NCBI GenBank assembly: GCA_016875995.1
Contig: VGOG01000002.1
Coordinates: 1-64,000, forward strand
DNA length: 64,000 nucleotides
Direction: 5' to 3'
Source of the DNA: Chloroflexota bacterium
Lineage (GTDB): Bacteria; Chloroflexota; Anaerolineae; VGOG01
Made by a program: the position numbers and the translations under genes. The notes beneath the pieces were generated by a model. That model searched no databases. It saw only the letters and a program-made list of their open reading frames with translations, and had not been told where the DNA came from. This document shows, piece after piece, positions 9,557-18,910 of this stretch (its first letter is position 1; each line of letters opens with the position of its first letter).

Positions 9557-11971
9557 CAGTATCCTTTGCACCTCCATCGGGATCACCAGCACCACTTCGT
9601 TCTCGTGTCCTCCTTCGAAGAGCAGGCCGTGTAGGCGCAGGCGGCCGATAGTTGTCTCTGGCTCATGGTAATACCAGTAGAAGTGATCCCCAAGGTCGTC
9701 CCCGTATTCTCGGCTGACCTCATCGTATGGTACCATCCCACCCCGGTCTAAGACGAAGCGCAACGCTTCCTGCTCCTCACTGGTGAGACCTCTCCACGCT
9801 CTTCCTACCACCTCAGCATCAGCCAGTGACTCGGCCAAGAGGGTGATTAGCTCAGCCTTTCTGATGGCTGCCGGCCGCCTGATATCCAGAGCACTGGCCA
9901 TAGCCACTAAGTCATCCTTGGTGTGGCGCGAAAGGCAGGACAGCAAGTCCGTGCCCTTTAGAGGTTTCTGTCGCTGTCTCTCCCTCCTATGCCGGACACG
10001 TTCCCGCCAGCTAGCGAACATTTCCTCGGAGCCTTTCACTGTCTGCACCATCCACAGACGCCGCCGGGTCTGTTCGTCCTCTGGCTCCATCCCCAAGATC
10101 ATCTCCAAGCGTTGCTCAGCCGACTCGTAGTCTCCCTGGGCGATGAACAGTTCGGCGCTGACGCGGTTGTAGAAGAGGAGTTCCTGAGGATGGAAGGTCT
10201 TGAGTTCAGCTACGGGCTTCAAGAGCTCTTCGGCTTCCTCAAGCCTCCCCTGGGTGATACGGGTTGAGGCCAGATTGCAGCGGGCGAAAACGTAGTCTGG
10301 ATCTACCTCTAGGGCCTTTTGGAGGAGCTTCTCTGCCTCTTCATGGCGACCTTGTTTGAGATAGACGACGCCCAGGTTTCCGTAGGCTTCCTTGGCGTTG
10401 GGCTCCAGGGTGATCATCTTTTGGTAGAGCTCTTCGGCCTCCTTGTCCTGGCCCGCCTGGAAAGCTGTTATCGCCTCGTCCAAAAGGGTCATTACCTCAT
10501 CGGTGTACTTCAGCTCTCGTTCCTCGGTGATGAGTTGGCGCCGCAGGAACACCTCCCGCCACTGGCCCTTCAGCCAGAGCCCCACCGGCTCGTCCTCGCT
10601 GAAGACCCCTAGCTCTAGCAGGACGGTAGCGGCCATTGCCCTCAGGTCGTCATCGCCCACCTGACTCAGAGCGAAGGCCCGCAGAGCAGCCACAGCTCGC
10701 TCGCTGCCCAACATCCGCAGGATGCCGATCGCCATCTCTTGCTCGTTCTCGCCGCCGTACCACAACATGTCGCTCAGAAGGTCGGCCACGTAGGGGTACT
10801 TGTCACCGAAGCCTCGAATCTTTGGCTCCATTCTTTCCTCCGGCACGGCAGGGGGGCCGAGGCCCTCGACGAAGTCTTCAAAGGCTTTTCTCGGTATCAT
10901 GTCTTGCCCAGAGAAGTAAGGGAAGCGGTAGGCTGGAGCCAGCTTCTTGCCCCCTCGTCGTACAAAATCCATATCGTCTTTCAGGCGAAAGGCGGTGGGA
11001 TCAAGGCGCAAGGCTTCTTCCCAGTGGGCCAAAGCCTCTCGCTCCTTGCCCAGGTTAGCCGCTGCTGTCCCCAGGAAGTGAAGCATGGTGACATTCACTT
11101 CAACCCCTGCCTGCTGGGCCTTTTTCACGATGGTGTAGACCCCTCTATCCTCCTCCAGGGCAGCGTAGGCCTCGGCCATCTTGAAGTAGGAGTCGGCGTC
11201 CGTTGGTCCAATCTGTTCCAGGCGTTTCAGGTACGTTTGGGCCTCATCTCTCTCCCCGGATGCACTCAGGAAACGAGCCAGGTTGCTCAGGGCGTGCACG
11301 TTCTGGGGGTCAATGCGCTCCAACACTTCTTTTTCGCTGGCGATGGCCTGGTCCCACTGGCCCAGGGCGAAGTAGGCCAGGGCCAGGTTGTTGCGGGGCG
11401 GGGCCCAGTTTGGCACCAATCGAGCCGCCTCTTTTGAAGCCTTCGCTCCCTCGGCGAAATCCCCCAATTCGTTGGCCATCCGACCTTGCTCCATGAGGTA
11501 GGATGCGTACTCCATCTTCCTGGGGGCGATGCCACAGATCGCTGCCACCTGCTCGATTCTTCTCGCTGAGTCGGCCATCACGGCCTGTACCTGCGTGGTG
11601 GCTTCTTCATTCAGTTCGTATCCGAGGCATTTGCGGAAGGTCAGCAAGGCGTGGGAGTGGAGGGCAAATCCATAGTAGGCCATCCCCAGGACCAGCAACA
11701 CCTCTGGATCCTTGCCGGACAGTCTGGCGGCTATCTCCAGGTGCTGGATTGCCTCCAACAAGTCGCCCAAATCGCCGTAGACGAAGCTCAGCAGCATGCG
11801 GCAGTCCAGATCGCGGGGATACCGCTCCACCAACTCCTCCGCCAGCTCCAGTGCTTCCTCGAGTTTCCCTTCTTCCCAGAGAACGTGGCCCCTTTCCAGC
11901 TCCGCGGTCTTGGGATGGCGCGGCGGGAGGCGTTTTCTTCGTCGCCTGTCTTTGTCTTTTTTCTTAGCCAT
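9536..11971 (-). CDS. TPR-repeat protein, 811 aa
   Basis: tandem TPR units, e.g. AYGNLGVVYLKQGRHEEAEKLLQKALEVDP; Lys/Arg-rich N-terminus. Confidence 0.85.
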   Translation of the reverse strand: MAKKKDKDRRRRKRLPPRHPKTAELERGHVLWEEGKLEEALELAEELVERYPRDLDCRMLLSFVYGDLGDLLEAIQHLEIAARLSGKDPEVLLVLGMAYYGFALHSHALLTFRKCLGYELNEEATTQVQAVMADSARRIEQVAAICGIAPRKMEYASYLMEQGRMANELGDFAEGAKASKEAARLVPNWAPPRNNLALAYFALGQWDQAIASEKEVLERIDPQNVHALSNLARFLSASGERDEAQTYLKRLEQIGPTDADSYFKMAEAYAALEEDRGVYTIVKKAQQAGVEVNVTMLHFLGTAAANLGKEREALAHWEEALRLDPTAFRLKDDMDFVRRGGKKLAPAYRFPYFSGQDMIPRKAFEDFVEGLGPPAVPEERMEPKIRGFGDKYPYVADLLSDMLWYGGENEQEMAIGILRMLGSERAVAALRAFALSQVGDDDLRAMAATVLLELGVFSEDEPVGLWLKGQWREVFLRRQLITEERELKYTDEVMTLLDEAITAFQAGQDKEAEELYQKMITLEPNAKEAYGNLGVVYLKQGRHEEAEKLLQKALEVDPDYVFARCNLASTRITQGRLEEAEELLKPVAELKTFHPQELLFYNRVSAELFIAQGDYESAEQRLEMILGMEPEDEQTRRRLWMVQTVKGSEEMFASWRERVRHRRERQRQKPLKGTDLLSCLSRHTKDDLVAMASALDIRRPAAIRKAELITLLAESLADAEVVGRAWRGLTSEEQEALRFVLDRGGMVPYDEVSREYGDDLGDHFYWYYHEPETTIGRLRLHGLLFEGGHENEVVLVIPMEVQRILEFESLA

Positions 11972-12102
11972 AATCGTGGTTAACCTCCATTCCAGTAATC
12001 AGTAAGCTGTGATCAGTAATCTTTGCCACCCAAATTCGAAGTGTTGCATGTTGCACCTCCAAAGTTTGATTCTCGTACAGACCCTGAGGTTCTCCAAGAC
12101 CC

Positions 12103-13368
12103 TTAGGGTCTGGCCGCGGACCGGCCAGCCACCCAACCAGTGGAAAAGGCGGCTTGCAGATTGTAGCCGCCGGTGTCGGCGTCCACGTCCAGCACCTCGC
12201 CGGCGAAGTAGAGACCCTCCACCAGGCGCGAAGCCATGGTACGCGGGTCAACTTCCCGCACGTCCACCCCGCCAGCGGTGATGATGGCCTCGGCGAAAGA
12301 GCGGTGCCCGGTCACCTCCAGGCGAAAGTCTTTCAGCCACGTCCGCAGCCACTGGCGTTCTTGGGATGTGATCTGGTGCGCCACTTTGTCCGCAGGGATG
12401 CCCATCAGGTCTATGCAGACCGGGATCAGCTTGCTGGGGAGCAACCCTTTGAGCAGGGTGCAAAACTGCTGCTTGCCGTGGGCGTCCAGGTCGCGGAGCA
12501 GTCGCGCGTCCAGCTTGCTCTCGTCGAGGGCTGGTTTGAGGTCAATGGACAGGATCACCCTCTGGCCCAGGCGCAGGGCGTCCACCACCTCCTTGCTCAG
12601 GGAGAGGATGATCGGCCCGGAGACGCCAAAGTGGGTGAAGAGCATCTCGCCGAAGGCCTCGGCCTGCTTTTTGCCATTTACCCACACCCGCACGGTCACG
12701 TTGCGCAGGCTCAGGCCCTGCAGCCTGGGGGCCACGTCGCCCGCCGTCTCCAGGGGAACCAGCGCTGGCCGAATGGGCACGATGGTATGCCCCACCGCCT
12801 GGACCAGCCGATAGCCGTCCCCCGTTGACCCGGTGGCCGGGTAAGACGCCCCGCCCGTGGCCACGATCACCGCCTCAGCGCGATAGAAACCAGGTTTTTT
12901 GGGAAAAACCTGGTTTCTGGACACCTCCACCCCAACCACCCGCCCTTCCTCGACCAGCAACCGCTCCACTGGTGAGTGGGTGCGCAGGGTCACGCCGCGC
13001 TCGCCAACCCATTGCATCAACGCATCCACCACGTCCTGGGCCTGACCGCTGGCCGGGAAAACCCGTCCCCCTCGCTCGGTCACGGTGCGCACTCCCAGCC
13101 CTTCAAAAAACGCCACCAGGTCGGAGGTGAAGAACTGGGAAAAAGCCTGGCGAAGGAAACGACCGTTCGGCCCGAAGTGCGCGATAAACTCGGACACGGG
13201 AGCCACGTTGGTCAGGTTGCAGCGCCCCTTGCCGGCGATGCGCAGCTTGCGCCCGGGGCGGTCCATCTTTTCCAGGAGCAGCGTTTCGGCGCCCATTTGG
13301 GCGGCCTGCCCGGCAGCCATCAAGCCCGCTGCTCCTCCTCCGACCACGATCACCCGACGCCCTGTCAT
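12103..13368 (-). CDS. HI0933/YhiN-family NAD(P)/FAD-dependent oxidoreductase
   Basis: MTGRRVIVVGGGAAGLMAAGQAAQMGAETLLLEKMDRPGRKLRIAGKGRCNLTN; GGASYPATGSTGDGY. Confidence 0.9.
   Translation of the reverse strand: MTGRRVIVVGGGAAGLMAAGQAAQMGAETLLLEKMDRPGRKLRIAGKGRCNLTNVAPVSEFIAHFGPNGRFLRQAFSQFFTSDLVAFFEGLGVRTVTERGGRVFPASGQAQDVVDALMQWVGERGVTLRTHSPVERLLVEEGRVVGVEVSRNQVFPKKPGFYRAEAVIVATGGASYPATGSTGDGYRLVQAVGHTIVPIRPALVPLETAGDVAPRLQGLSLRNVTVRVWVNGKKQAEAFGEMLFTHFGVSGPIILSLSKEVVDALRLGQRVILSIDLKPALDESKLDARLLRDLDAHGKQQFCTLLKGLLPSKLIPVCIDLMGIPADKVAHQITSQERQWLRTWLKDFRLEVTGHRSFAEAIITAGGVDVREVDPRTMASRLVEGLYFAGEVLDVDADTGGYNLQAAFSTGWVAGRSAARP
12885..12918. repeat. palindromic element inside a CDS (AGAAACCAGGTTTTT-TGGG-AAAAACCTGGTTTCT)
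   Basis: 15-bp perfect arms, 4-nt loop; encodes RNQVFPKKPGFYR in the HI0933-family protein. Confidence 0.85.
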
Positions 13369-13375
13369 ACATTCC

Positions 13376-14584
13376 CTATCCCCGCTTGTAGGCCACCTGG
13401 CCGTCCACCAATACCAACTCGGCCACGGTGCGGTAGTCGAAGGGGTGTCCGCTGAACACGACAAGGTCGGCGTCCTTGCCCACCTCCAGGCTGCCCACCC
13501 GGTCGGCCACGCCGATGATCTCGGCGGGGTTGATGGTGATGGCTTTCAATGCCTCTTCTTCCGACATCCCCTCACGCACGGCCAGCGCGGCGTTGATGGT
13601 CAGGTATTTGACCGCCGACATCTCGTCGGTTTGGATGGCTATCTTGACGCCTGCTTTGGCCATCAGGCCGGGGTTCCTGGGCGTCATGTCCTTCAGCTCA
13701 TACTTCTCGCGAGAGAAGAAGATTGGCCCGGCGGTGACGGGAATTCCCTTCTCGGCCAGGACGTCGCCGATTTTGTAGCCCTCGGTGGCGTGTTCCAGCG
13801 TCAGGTCCAGGTTGAACTCTTCGGCGATGCGAATTGCAGTGAGCATGTCGTCGGCGCGGTGGGCGTGGACGCGGGCCTTCATCTCGCGGCGCAGCACTTT
13901 GCCCAGAGCTTCCAATTGTAGATCGCGCTCCGGCTGTTTGGGCTCCTCCGCATCCTCGTCCTTCGCCTCGACCTTGGCCCGATAGTCAGCCAGGTCCGCT
14001 TCGTAGCGGCGCCACTTTTCCAGGTAGTTCTGGGCGTCCACCAGCGCGGTACGCAAGGTGGCCGCATTCCCCATCCGCGTGGAAGGCGCTTTCTTCTGCT
14101 CGCCGTAGACCCGCTTGGGATTCTCGCCCAGGGCCATTTTCATGCCCGCCGGCTCCAGCAGCACCATCTGCTCCACGCGCGGCTTGGGTACGGTCTTGAG
14201 GCACACCCACTGCCCGCCGATGAGGTTGCCGCTGCCGGGGCCGGTGAGCACCGTGGTCACGCCGGCGGCTACCAGTTCTTTGAATGCCGGGTCTTCGGGA
14301 TGTACGGCGTCCAGCGCCCGCAGGTGCGGCGTGATGGGGTCGGTCATCTCGTTGCCGTCGGAGTGCTCCCAGCCGATGCCGTCGGGAAATAGCCCCACGT
14401 GGCAATGGGCGTCAATCAGGCCGGGCATCACCACCTTGCCCGTTGCGTCGTACACTTCAGCGCCCTCTGGGACTTCAACCTCCTCTCCCACAGCCACGAT
14501 GCGCCCGTCCTCGACCAGCACCGTCCCGTGTTCCAACGTGCCCTGGGTGATGGTCATCACTTTGCCATTGGTAATGGCGATCAT
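13376..14584 (-). CDS. amidohydrolase (imidazolonepropionase/dihydroorotase-like)
   Basis: GKVVMPGLIDAHCHVGLFPDG, GVTTVLTGPGSGNLIGG, VGSLEVGKDADLVVFSGHPFD; start at MIAITNGKV. Confidence 0.88.
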   Translation of the reverse strand: MIAITNGKVMTITQGTLEHGTVLVEDGRIVAVGEEVEVPEGAEVYDATGKVVMPGLIDAHCHVGLFPDGIGWEHSDGNEMTDPITPHLRALDAVHPEDPAFKELVAAGVTTVLTGPGSGNLIGGQWVCLKTVPKPRVEQMVLLEPAGMKMALGENPKRVYGEQKKAPSTRMGNAATLRTALVDAQNYLEKWRRYEADLADYRAKVEAKDEDAEEPKQPERDLQLEALGKVLRREMKARVHAHRADDMLTAIRIAEEFNLDLTLEHATEGYKIGDVLAEKGIPVTAGPIFFSREKYELKDMTPRNPGLMAKAGVKIAIQTDEMSAVKYLTINAALAVREGMSEEEALKAITINPAEIIGVADRVGSLEVGKDADLVVFSGHPFDYRTVAELVLVDGQVAYKRG

Positions 14585-14614
14585 TTGATTATCCTCCTCG
14601 TTTTGTGAGTGTTG

Positions 14615-14647
14615 AGGTGCCAGGCACTTCCTAAGTGCCTGGCACCT
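14615..14647. repeat. palindromic element AGGTGCCAGGCACTT-CCT-AAGTGCCTGGCACCT
   Basis: 15-bp perfect arms, in the 5' UTR of the amidohydrolase gene. Confidence 0.85.
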
Positions 14648-14751
14648 TGAATTTGCGGTCTGGTTGTTTGATGACGTCTGTCCTACTGCGGCGGTATGTC
14701 GGCAACATTGGCTGGGCCAGGGAGGCTGATAACTGGTGTCGTATGGGTATC

Positions 14752-15123
14752 TCATGGGCCAGGCATCTCCATGCGAAAGCTGTGACGGACCAGAAGCCGC
14801 TCGGCGACGTCTTCGACCAGCGTTATCATCACAGGCGTACGCCCGAATTGCTGGCGTATGCGTTGGTGCAGTGCCTGGAAGTCGGAATCGTGATCTACCA
14901 CCTGGCCGTTGTGCATGGCGATGTATTGACCCAGGTACAGGGCCTTTATTTCGGCGTGTCGCTGACGGTAGATCTTACTTTCCTCGGAGATTTTGCGACG
15001 ATCCAGTTCCCAAAGGTAACGACGGATGGCTTCGTTGAGTATTTCGCCCAAGTCGGCTTTGTGCTCCAGGGAGGCTTCTTTGACACGCTGATACAATTCA
15101 GGTGCAACAGCTATCGTTGGCAT
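14752..15123 (-). CDS. ribbon-helix-helix-like protein with DUF5678-like C-terminus
   Basis: MPTIAVAPELYQRVKEASLEHKADLGEILNEAIRRYLWELDRRKI ... YLGQYIAMHNGQVVDHDSDFQAL. Confidence 0.6.
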   Translation of the reverse strand: MPTIAVAPELYQRVKEASLEHKADLGEILNEAIRRYLWELDRRKISEESKIYRQRHAEIKALYLGQYIAMHNGQVVDHDSDFQALHQRIRQQFGRTPVMITLVEDVAERLLVRHSFRMEMPGP

Positions 15124-15320
15124 ACTCCTACTCCTTTCTAGTAGTCCATCACATTGATTTTGATACTTGGGGCAACGGCCTTTCGGCAGCGGAGTCCTGA
15201 ACTTGTTCGGGTTCATTGCGTGCCACACCCCCAACAAGTTGGGGACTCCGTCGCTTGGAAGTCGTAACTGCGAACTTATCACAATCAGCGTGATGGGGTG
15301 CTAGTGCGTGGTCATCATTG

Positions 15321-15938
15321 TTATTCTTCTGTGATAGTGATCTTCTCTATCACGTCACCCACGGCGATGGACTTGACTACGTCCATACCCTCGGTCACGT
15401 GACCGAAGGCCGTGTACCCTCCGTCCAGGAAAGGCGTCGGGGCCAGGGTGATGTAGAACTGGCTGCCACTGGAGGCACGAGTAGGGTTCACCTCATCGGC
15501 TCGCCGGGCCATGGCGATGGCCCCCTCGACGTGAGGCAACTGGATCTCCGCCGGTACGGTGTAGCCTGGGCCACCGCCCCCGGTGCCCGTCGGATCGCCG
15601 CCCTGGATGACGAAGCCAGGCTCCACGCGGTGGAAGGTCAGGTTGTCGTAGAAGCCCTGTCTCGCCAGGAAGACGAAGTTATTGACGGTGAGCGGGGCGG
15701 CATTGGCGTCGAGCTGGACGACGATGTCGCCCTTGGCCGTGGAGATGGTGGCGACGTAGGTCTTGCTGGGGTCAATCTGCATCTCCGGCGGCTGGCTGTA
15801 CATGTCGTTGCGGTCGGCTGGATTGGTCGGCATGGCCGGTTTGGCCGGTGTGCAGCTAAGAACCACCGCAGTCAGCAAGAGGACTGCAGCGATGCTGCCG
15901 AGCCGGTGCTTGTTAGTCTGTTTGCTTTTCTTGAACAT
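15321..15938 (-). CDS. cyclophilin-type peptidyl-prolyl isomerase, lipoprotein
   Basis: NFVFLARQGFYDNLTFHRVEPGFVIQGGDPTGTGGGGPGY; lipobox-like VLSC. Confidence 0.9.
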   Translation of the reverse strand: MFKKSKQTNKHRLGSIAAVLLLTAVVLSCTPAKPAMPTNPADRNDMYSQPPEMQIDPSKTYVATISTAKGDIVVQLDANAAPLTVNNFVFLARQGFYDNLTFHRVEPGFVIQGGDPTGTGGGGPGYTVPAEIQLPHVEGAIAMARRADEVNPTRASSGSQFYITLAPTPFLDGGYTAFGHVTEGMDVVKSIAVGDVIEKITITEE

Positions 15939-15987
15939 AACATCTCCTTTCTCGATGGCTGTTCTAGTGGCATGTATTTGGGTCTAC

Positions 15988-16743
15988 CTACTTTTTCATC
16001 ACGAACCATACCCGCCCACTATCTGGCTTGGGTTCGCTCATCTCTTCCAGGCTCCCCCAGCAGGCGAGTTCCTGGAAGCCTGCTTTCCTCAGGCACTGCC
16101 TGATCTCTTCCAGGGTGTACCCACGTTCCCTATGCTCTTCGTCCATGCGACTCCACCTATTCCCCTCCCTCGCGAAACCCGTTATTCTCATTGTCGCCAG
16201 ATTATTGGCGAAATCATAGCTTGTGCGGTGGATTTCAAACAACTCCGGGGTATCCTGTTGAACATAGCAAGGGTATCTCTGCCAGTTGACGGCCAGGCCG
16301 TAGATGGTGTTCATGTCGAAGACGAACAACCCTGTTTTCTTCAGCGCCCGGTACACGCCTGCAAAGGTATTTTGCAGATCCCAAAGCTCCAGGAGATAGT
16401 TCAGGCTGTCAAACCAGCAGGTCACCAGGTCGAAGCTCTCCTCAAAGGGCAGGGATCGCATGTCCTGAAGGAGAAGCTCTACCTTCACGTTCTCTCGTTC
16501 AGCCCGTGCTCTGGCAAGCTGCAGCATCTGGGGAGACAGATCAACACCTGTCACTTGAAACCCTCTCCTGGCCATGGCCACGGCGAACGTCCCTTCGCCG
16601 CAGGCGATGTCCAACATGGTCCGTGGTTTCGCCTCGAATCGTTCCAGTACCGCAGGCAGCAGCTCTGCCATCCTCTCGCTAAATTGAAGGTATGGCCCTT
16701 GGGCATAGAAGTAGGCGAATTCGTCATAGATGCTCATCGGCAA
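15988..16743 (-). CDS. class I SAM-dependent methyltransferase
   Basis: MLDIACGEGTFAVAMARRGFQVTGVDLSPQML. Confidence 0.85.
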   Translation of the reverse strand: MPMSIYDEFAYFYAQGPYLQFSERMAELLPAVLERFEAKPRTMLDIACGEGTFAVAMARRGFQVTGVDLSPQMLQLARARAERENVKVELLLQDMRSLPFEESFDLVTCWFDSLNYLLELWDLQNTFAGVYRALKKTGLFVFDMNTIYGLAVNWQRYPCYVQQDTPELFEIHRTSYDFANNLATMRITGFAREGNRWSRMDEEHRERGYTLEEIRQCLRKAGFQELACWGSLEEMSEPKPDSGRVWFVMKK

Positions 16744-17659
16744 ACAGTACCTTTCTCAACTCCCTCAGCCTCTCCACCCCCTTCACCTCGTGAGGAAAGA
16801 GGGGAAGGATGATGATTTCCATGCTTGGTCCGTATTCGGCGGTCAACAGGTTGATGTACGGGGCTTGCATCTCTGCTCTGGCCCGATGGAACTCGCAGTC
16901 GGGGGTCTCGATGACGTTGTTGATGATCAGGTAGTGGATGGGAAGGCCGTATCTCTCGAATTCCCGGACCAGCCTCCTGGCCTGGTACACCCCCAGGGCC
17001 TCAGGGATGGTGACCAGGATGAATTCCGTGTTGTCCGGGTTCCTCATGAAGTCGGTCACCTCTCTGGCCAGAGCTTTCCAGTTGTCTATCAGCTCGAGGA
17101 AGGGGACCTTTTTGAGCTGGAAGGTATCGCGAACCTCGAAGTAGAACTTGGGGGCCATGCGCAGGTGCTGCAGGAATTTATACGGCAGGTCCAGGAGGCG
17201 CAAAGTGTCCCCCGCTGGGGCGGTGTCCCAGACGATGAGGTCGTAGCGCCCATCCCTGACCCGCTCCAGGATGTAGTCCAACACGAACTCTTCCTGGATG
17301 CCCGGCGCGATGGCGACGTAATCTATGACCTCGTCGTACTCCATGTCTATCAGAGAAGAAGCGGCCTCGTACACCTCCGGCCCGAACTTCTCCTTCCATC
17401 TCCTCATCACCTCGTCGGGGGATATCTCCAGCGCGTAGAGGTTTTCCACGTCGTTTACTGGCGTTTCCACTGCCCCGACCTCCATCTCGAAGATGTCCGA
17501 CAGGGAGGGGGTGAGGTCGCTGGAGATGATCAGCGTCCTTCTGCCCAGCGAGGCGTAGTGGAGGGCTGCCGTAGCCGAACAGGTTGTCTTGCCTACTCCT
17601 CCCTTCCCTCCGAACATGAGGACGCGCTTGTTGGTGTGATCCAGTGCTGAAATTGACAT
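16724..17659 (-). CDS. ArsA/GET3-type ATPase
   Basis: MFGGKGGVGKTTCSATAALHYASLGRRTLIISSDLTPSLSDIF. Confidence 0.88.
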   Translation of the reverse strand: MSISALDHTNKRVLMFGGKGGVGKTTCSATAALHYASLGRRTLIISSDLTPSLSDIFEMEVGAVETPVNDVENLYALEISPDEVMRRWKEKFGPEVYEAASSLIDMEYDEVIDYVAIAPGIQEEFVLDYILERVRDGRYDLIVWDTAPAGDTLRLLDLPYKFLQHLRMAPKFYFEVRDTFQLKKVPFLELIDNWKALAREVTDFMRNPDNTEFILVTIPEALGVYQARRLVREFERYGLPIHYLIINNVIETPDCEFHRARAEMQAPYINLLTAEYGPSMEIIILPLFPHEVKGVERLRELRKVLFADEHL

Positions 17660-17705
17660 TTATTTCGCTAACTCCTCTCCGTTATCGTGGGTTATAATTG
17701 ACTGG

Positions 17706-17752
17706 GGAGTGCAGGCGCAAGCCTGCCAGGAGCGGACTTGCGTCCGCACTCC
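17706..17752. repeat. three-way-junction palindromic element
   Basis: outer ggagtgc/gcactcc; inner gcaggc-gcaa-gcctgc and gcggac-ttgc-gtccgc. Confidence 0.8.
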
Positions 17753-17825
17753 TCAATTAACTGGCTTTGGGCCTGATTTTACCATACATTGCCCCAAATC
17801 GCAATAAGCGCTCGTGATGCGTAAT

Positions 17826-17914
17826 GCGTGAAACGTGACACGTTACGTGATGGTGACTCACGTTCCACGTCTTCACGTTTCACGTTTGACGTTTCACGTT
17901 TGACGTTTCACGCT
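17826..17914. repeat. direct/inverted ACGTTTCACGTTTGACG repeat tract
   Basis: cacgtttcacgtttgacgtttcacgtttgacgtttcacg, preceded by inverted copies; related tracts at 41299-41321, 41431-41448 and 51925-51957. Confidence 0.8.
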
Positions 17915-17965
17915 TCGCCTTGCCCAATAGCTCAAAATGTGATACAATCCCTGATGGGAGGAGCC

Positions 17966-18910
17966 ATGGAAAGATTGGTCTTCATGGGCACGCCAGATTT
18001 TGCAGTGCCCGTGTTGAAGGCGCTGATCGGACGATACGAGATCGTGGGTGTGGTCGCCCGGCCCGACCAACGGGTGGGACGAGGTCACAGGGTAGAGCCC
18101 CCACCGGTAAAGATTGTGGCTATGGTCCACGATTTGCCAGTGCTGCAGCCGCCCCGCCTGCGCCAGCCCGAGGTGGTGGCCGAGCTTAGGGCCCTGGCGC
18201 CCGAGGTGATGGTGGTAGCAGCTTATGGCCAGATACTGCCGGCCGAGGTGCTGGCCATCCCCCCCAGGGGGTGCCTCAACGTCCACGCCTCGCTCCTGCC
18301 CAGGTACCGGGGAGCGGCCCCCATCGCCGCCGCCATCCTGGCCGGTGAGGAGGAAACTGGCGTAACCATTATGCTGATGGACGAGGGGATGGACAGCGGG
18401 CCTATCCTGTCCCAAGCCACCTGTTCCATATCGCCCCAGGATACGCGGGAGTCGCTGACCGCTAAGTTGGCTCAGTTGGGGGCCGACCTGCTGATGGATA
18501 CTTTGCCCCGCTGGCTGGCCGGGGCCATCGAGCCTCAGCCTCAGGACCACCGCCAGGCCACCTACAGCCGCATCATTGCCAAGCAGGACGGCCTGATAGA
18601 TTGGACTCAACCGGCGGTCGAGATCTGGCGGCGTTGCCGGGCTTACTATTCCTGGCCCGGCAGCTACACGTATTGGCGAGGCAAGGTACTCAAGGTGCTC
18701 AGAGCCCAGGCGTTGCCCCACTGGTCGGGCGGGGGGGAGCCAGGGCAGGTGATGGCTCTGGACGAGGGCCTGGCTGTTGCCACTGGAGAGGGAGCCCTGC
18801 TTCTGGATGAGGTACAGTTGGCGGGGAAAAGGGCCTTGGATGCCGAAGACTTCGCCAGAGGGCAGAGGGATTTCGTGGGCTCGGTGTTGGGTCGAGGAGG
18901 TTATAGATGA
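17966..18910 (+). CDS. fmt: methionyl-tRNA formyltransferase
   Basis: MERLVFMGTPDFAVPVLKAL; NVHASLLPRYRGAAPIAAAILAGEEETGVTIMLMDEGMDSGPIL. Confidence 0.95.
   Translation: MERLVFMGTPDFAVPVLKALIGRYEIVGVVARPDQRVGRGHRVEPPPVKIVAMVHDLPVLQPPRLRQPEVVAELRALAPEVMVVAAYGQILPAEVLAIPPRGCLNVHASLLPRYRGAAPIAAAILAGEEETGVTIMLMDEGMDSGPILSQATCSISPQDTRESLTAKLAQLGADLLMDTLPRWLAGAIEPQPQDHRQATYSRIIAKQDGLIDWTQPAVEIWRRCRAYYSWPGSYTYWRGKVLKVLRAQALPHWSGGGEPGQVMALDEGLAVATGEGALLLDEVQLAGKRALDAEDFARGQRDFVGSVLGRGGYR

Noticed and set aside
14752-15123. complete toxin-antitoxin pair
   Set aside because: Only the antitoxin-like/DUF5678 protein is present; no adjacent toxin gene.
17826-17914. possible CRISPR-like repeats
   Set aside because: Short ACGTTTC-type units without spacers; part of a dispersed low-complexity family.
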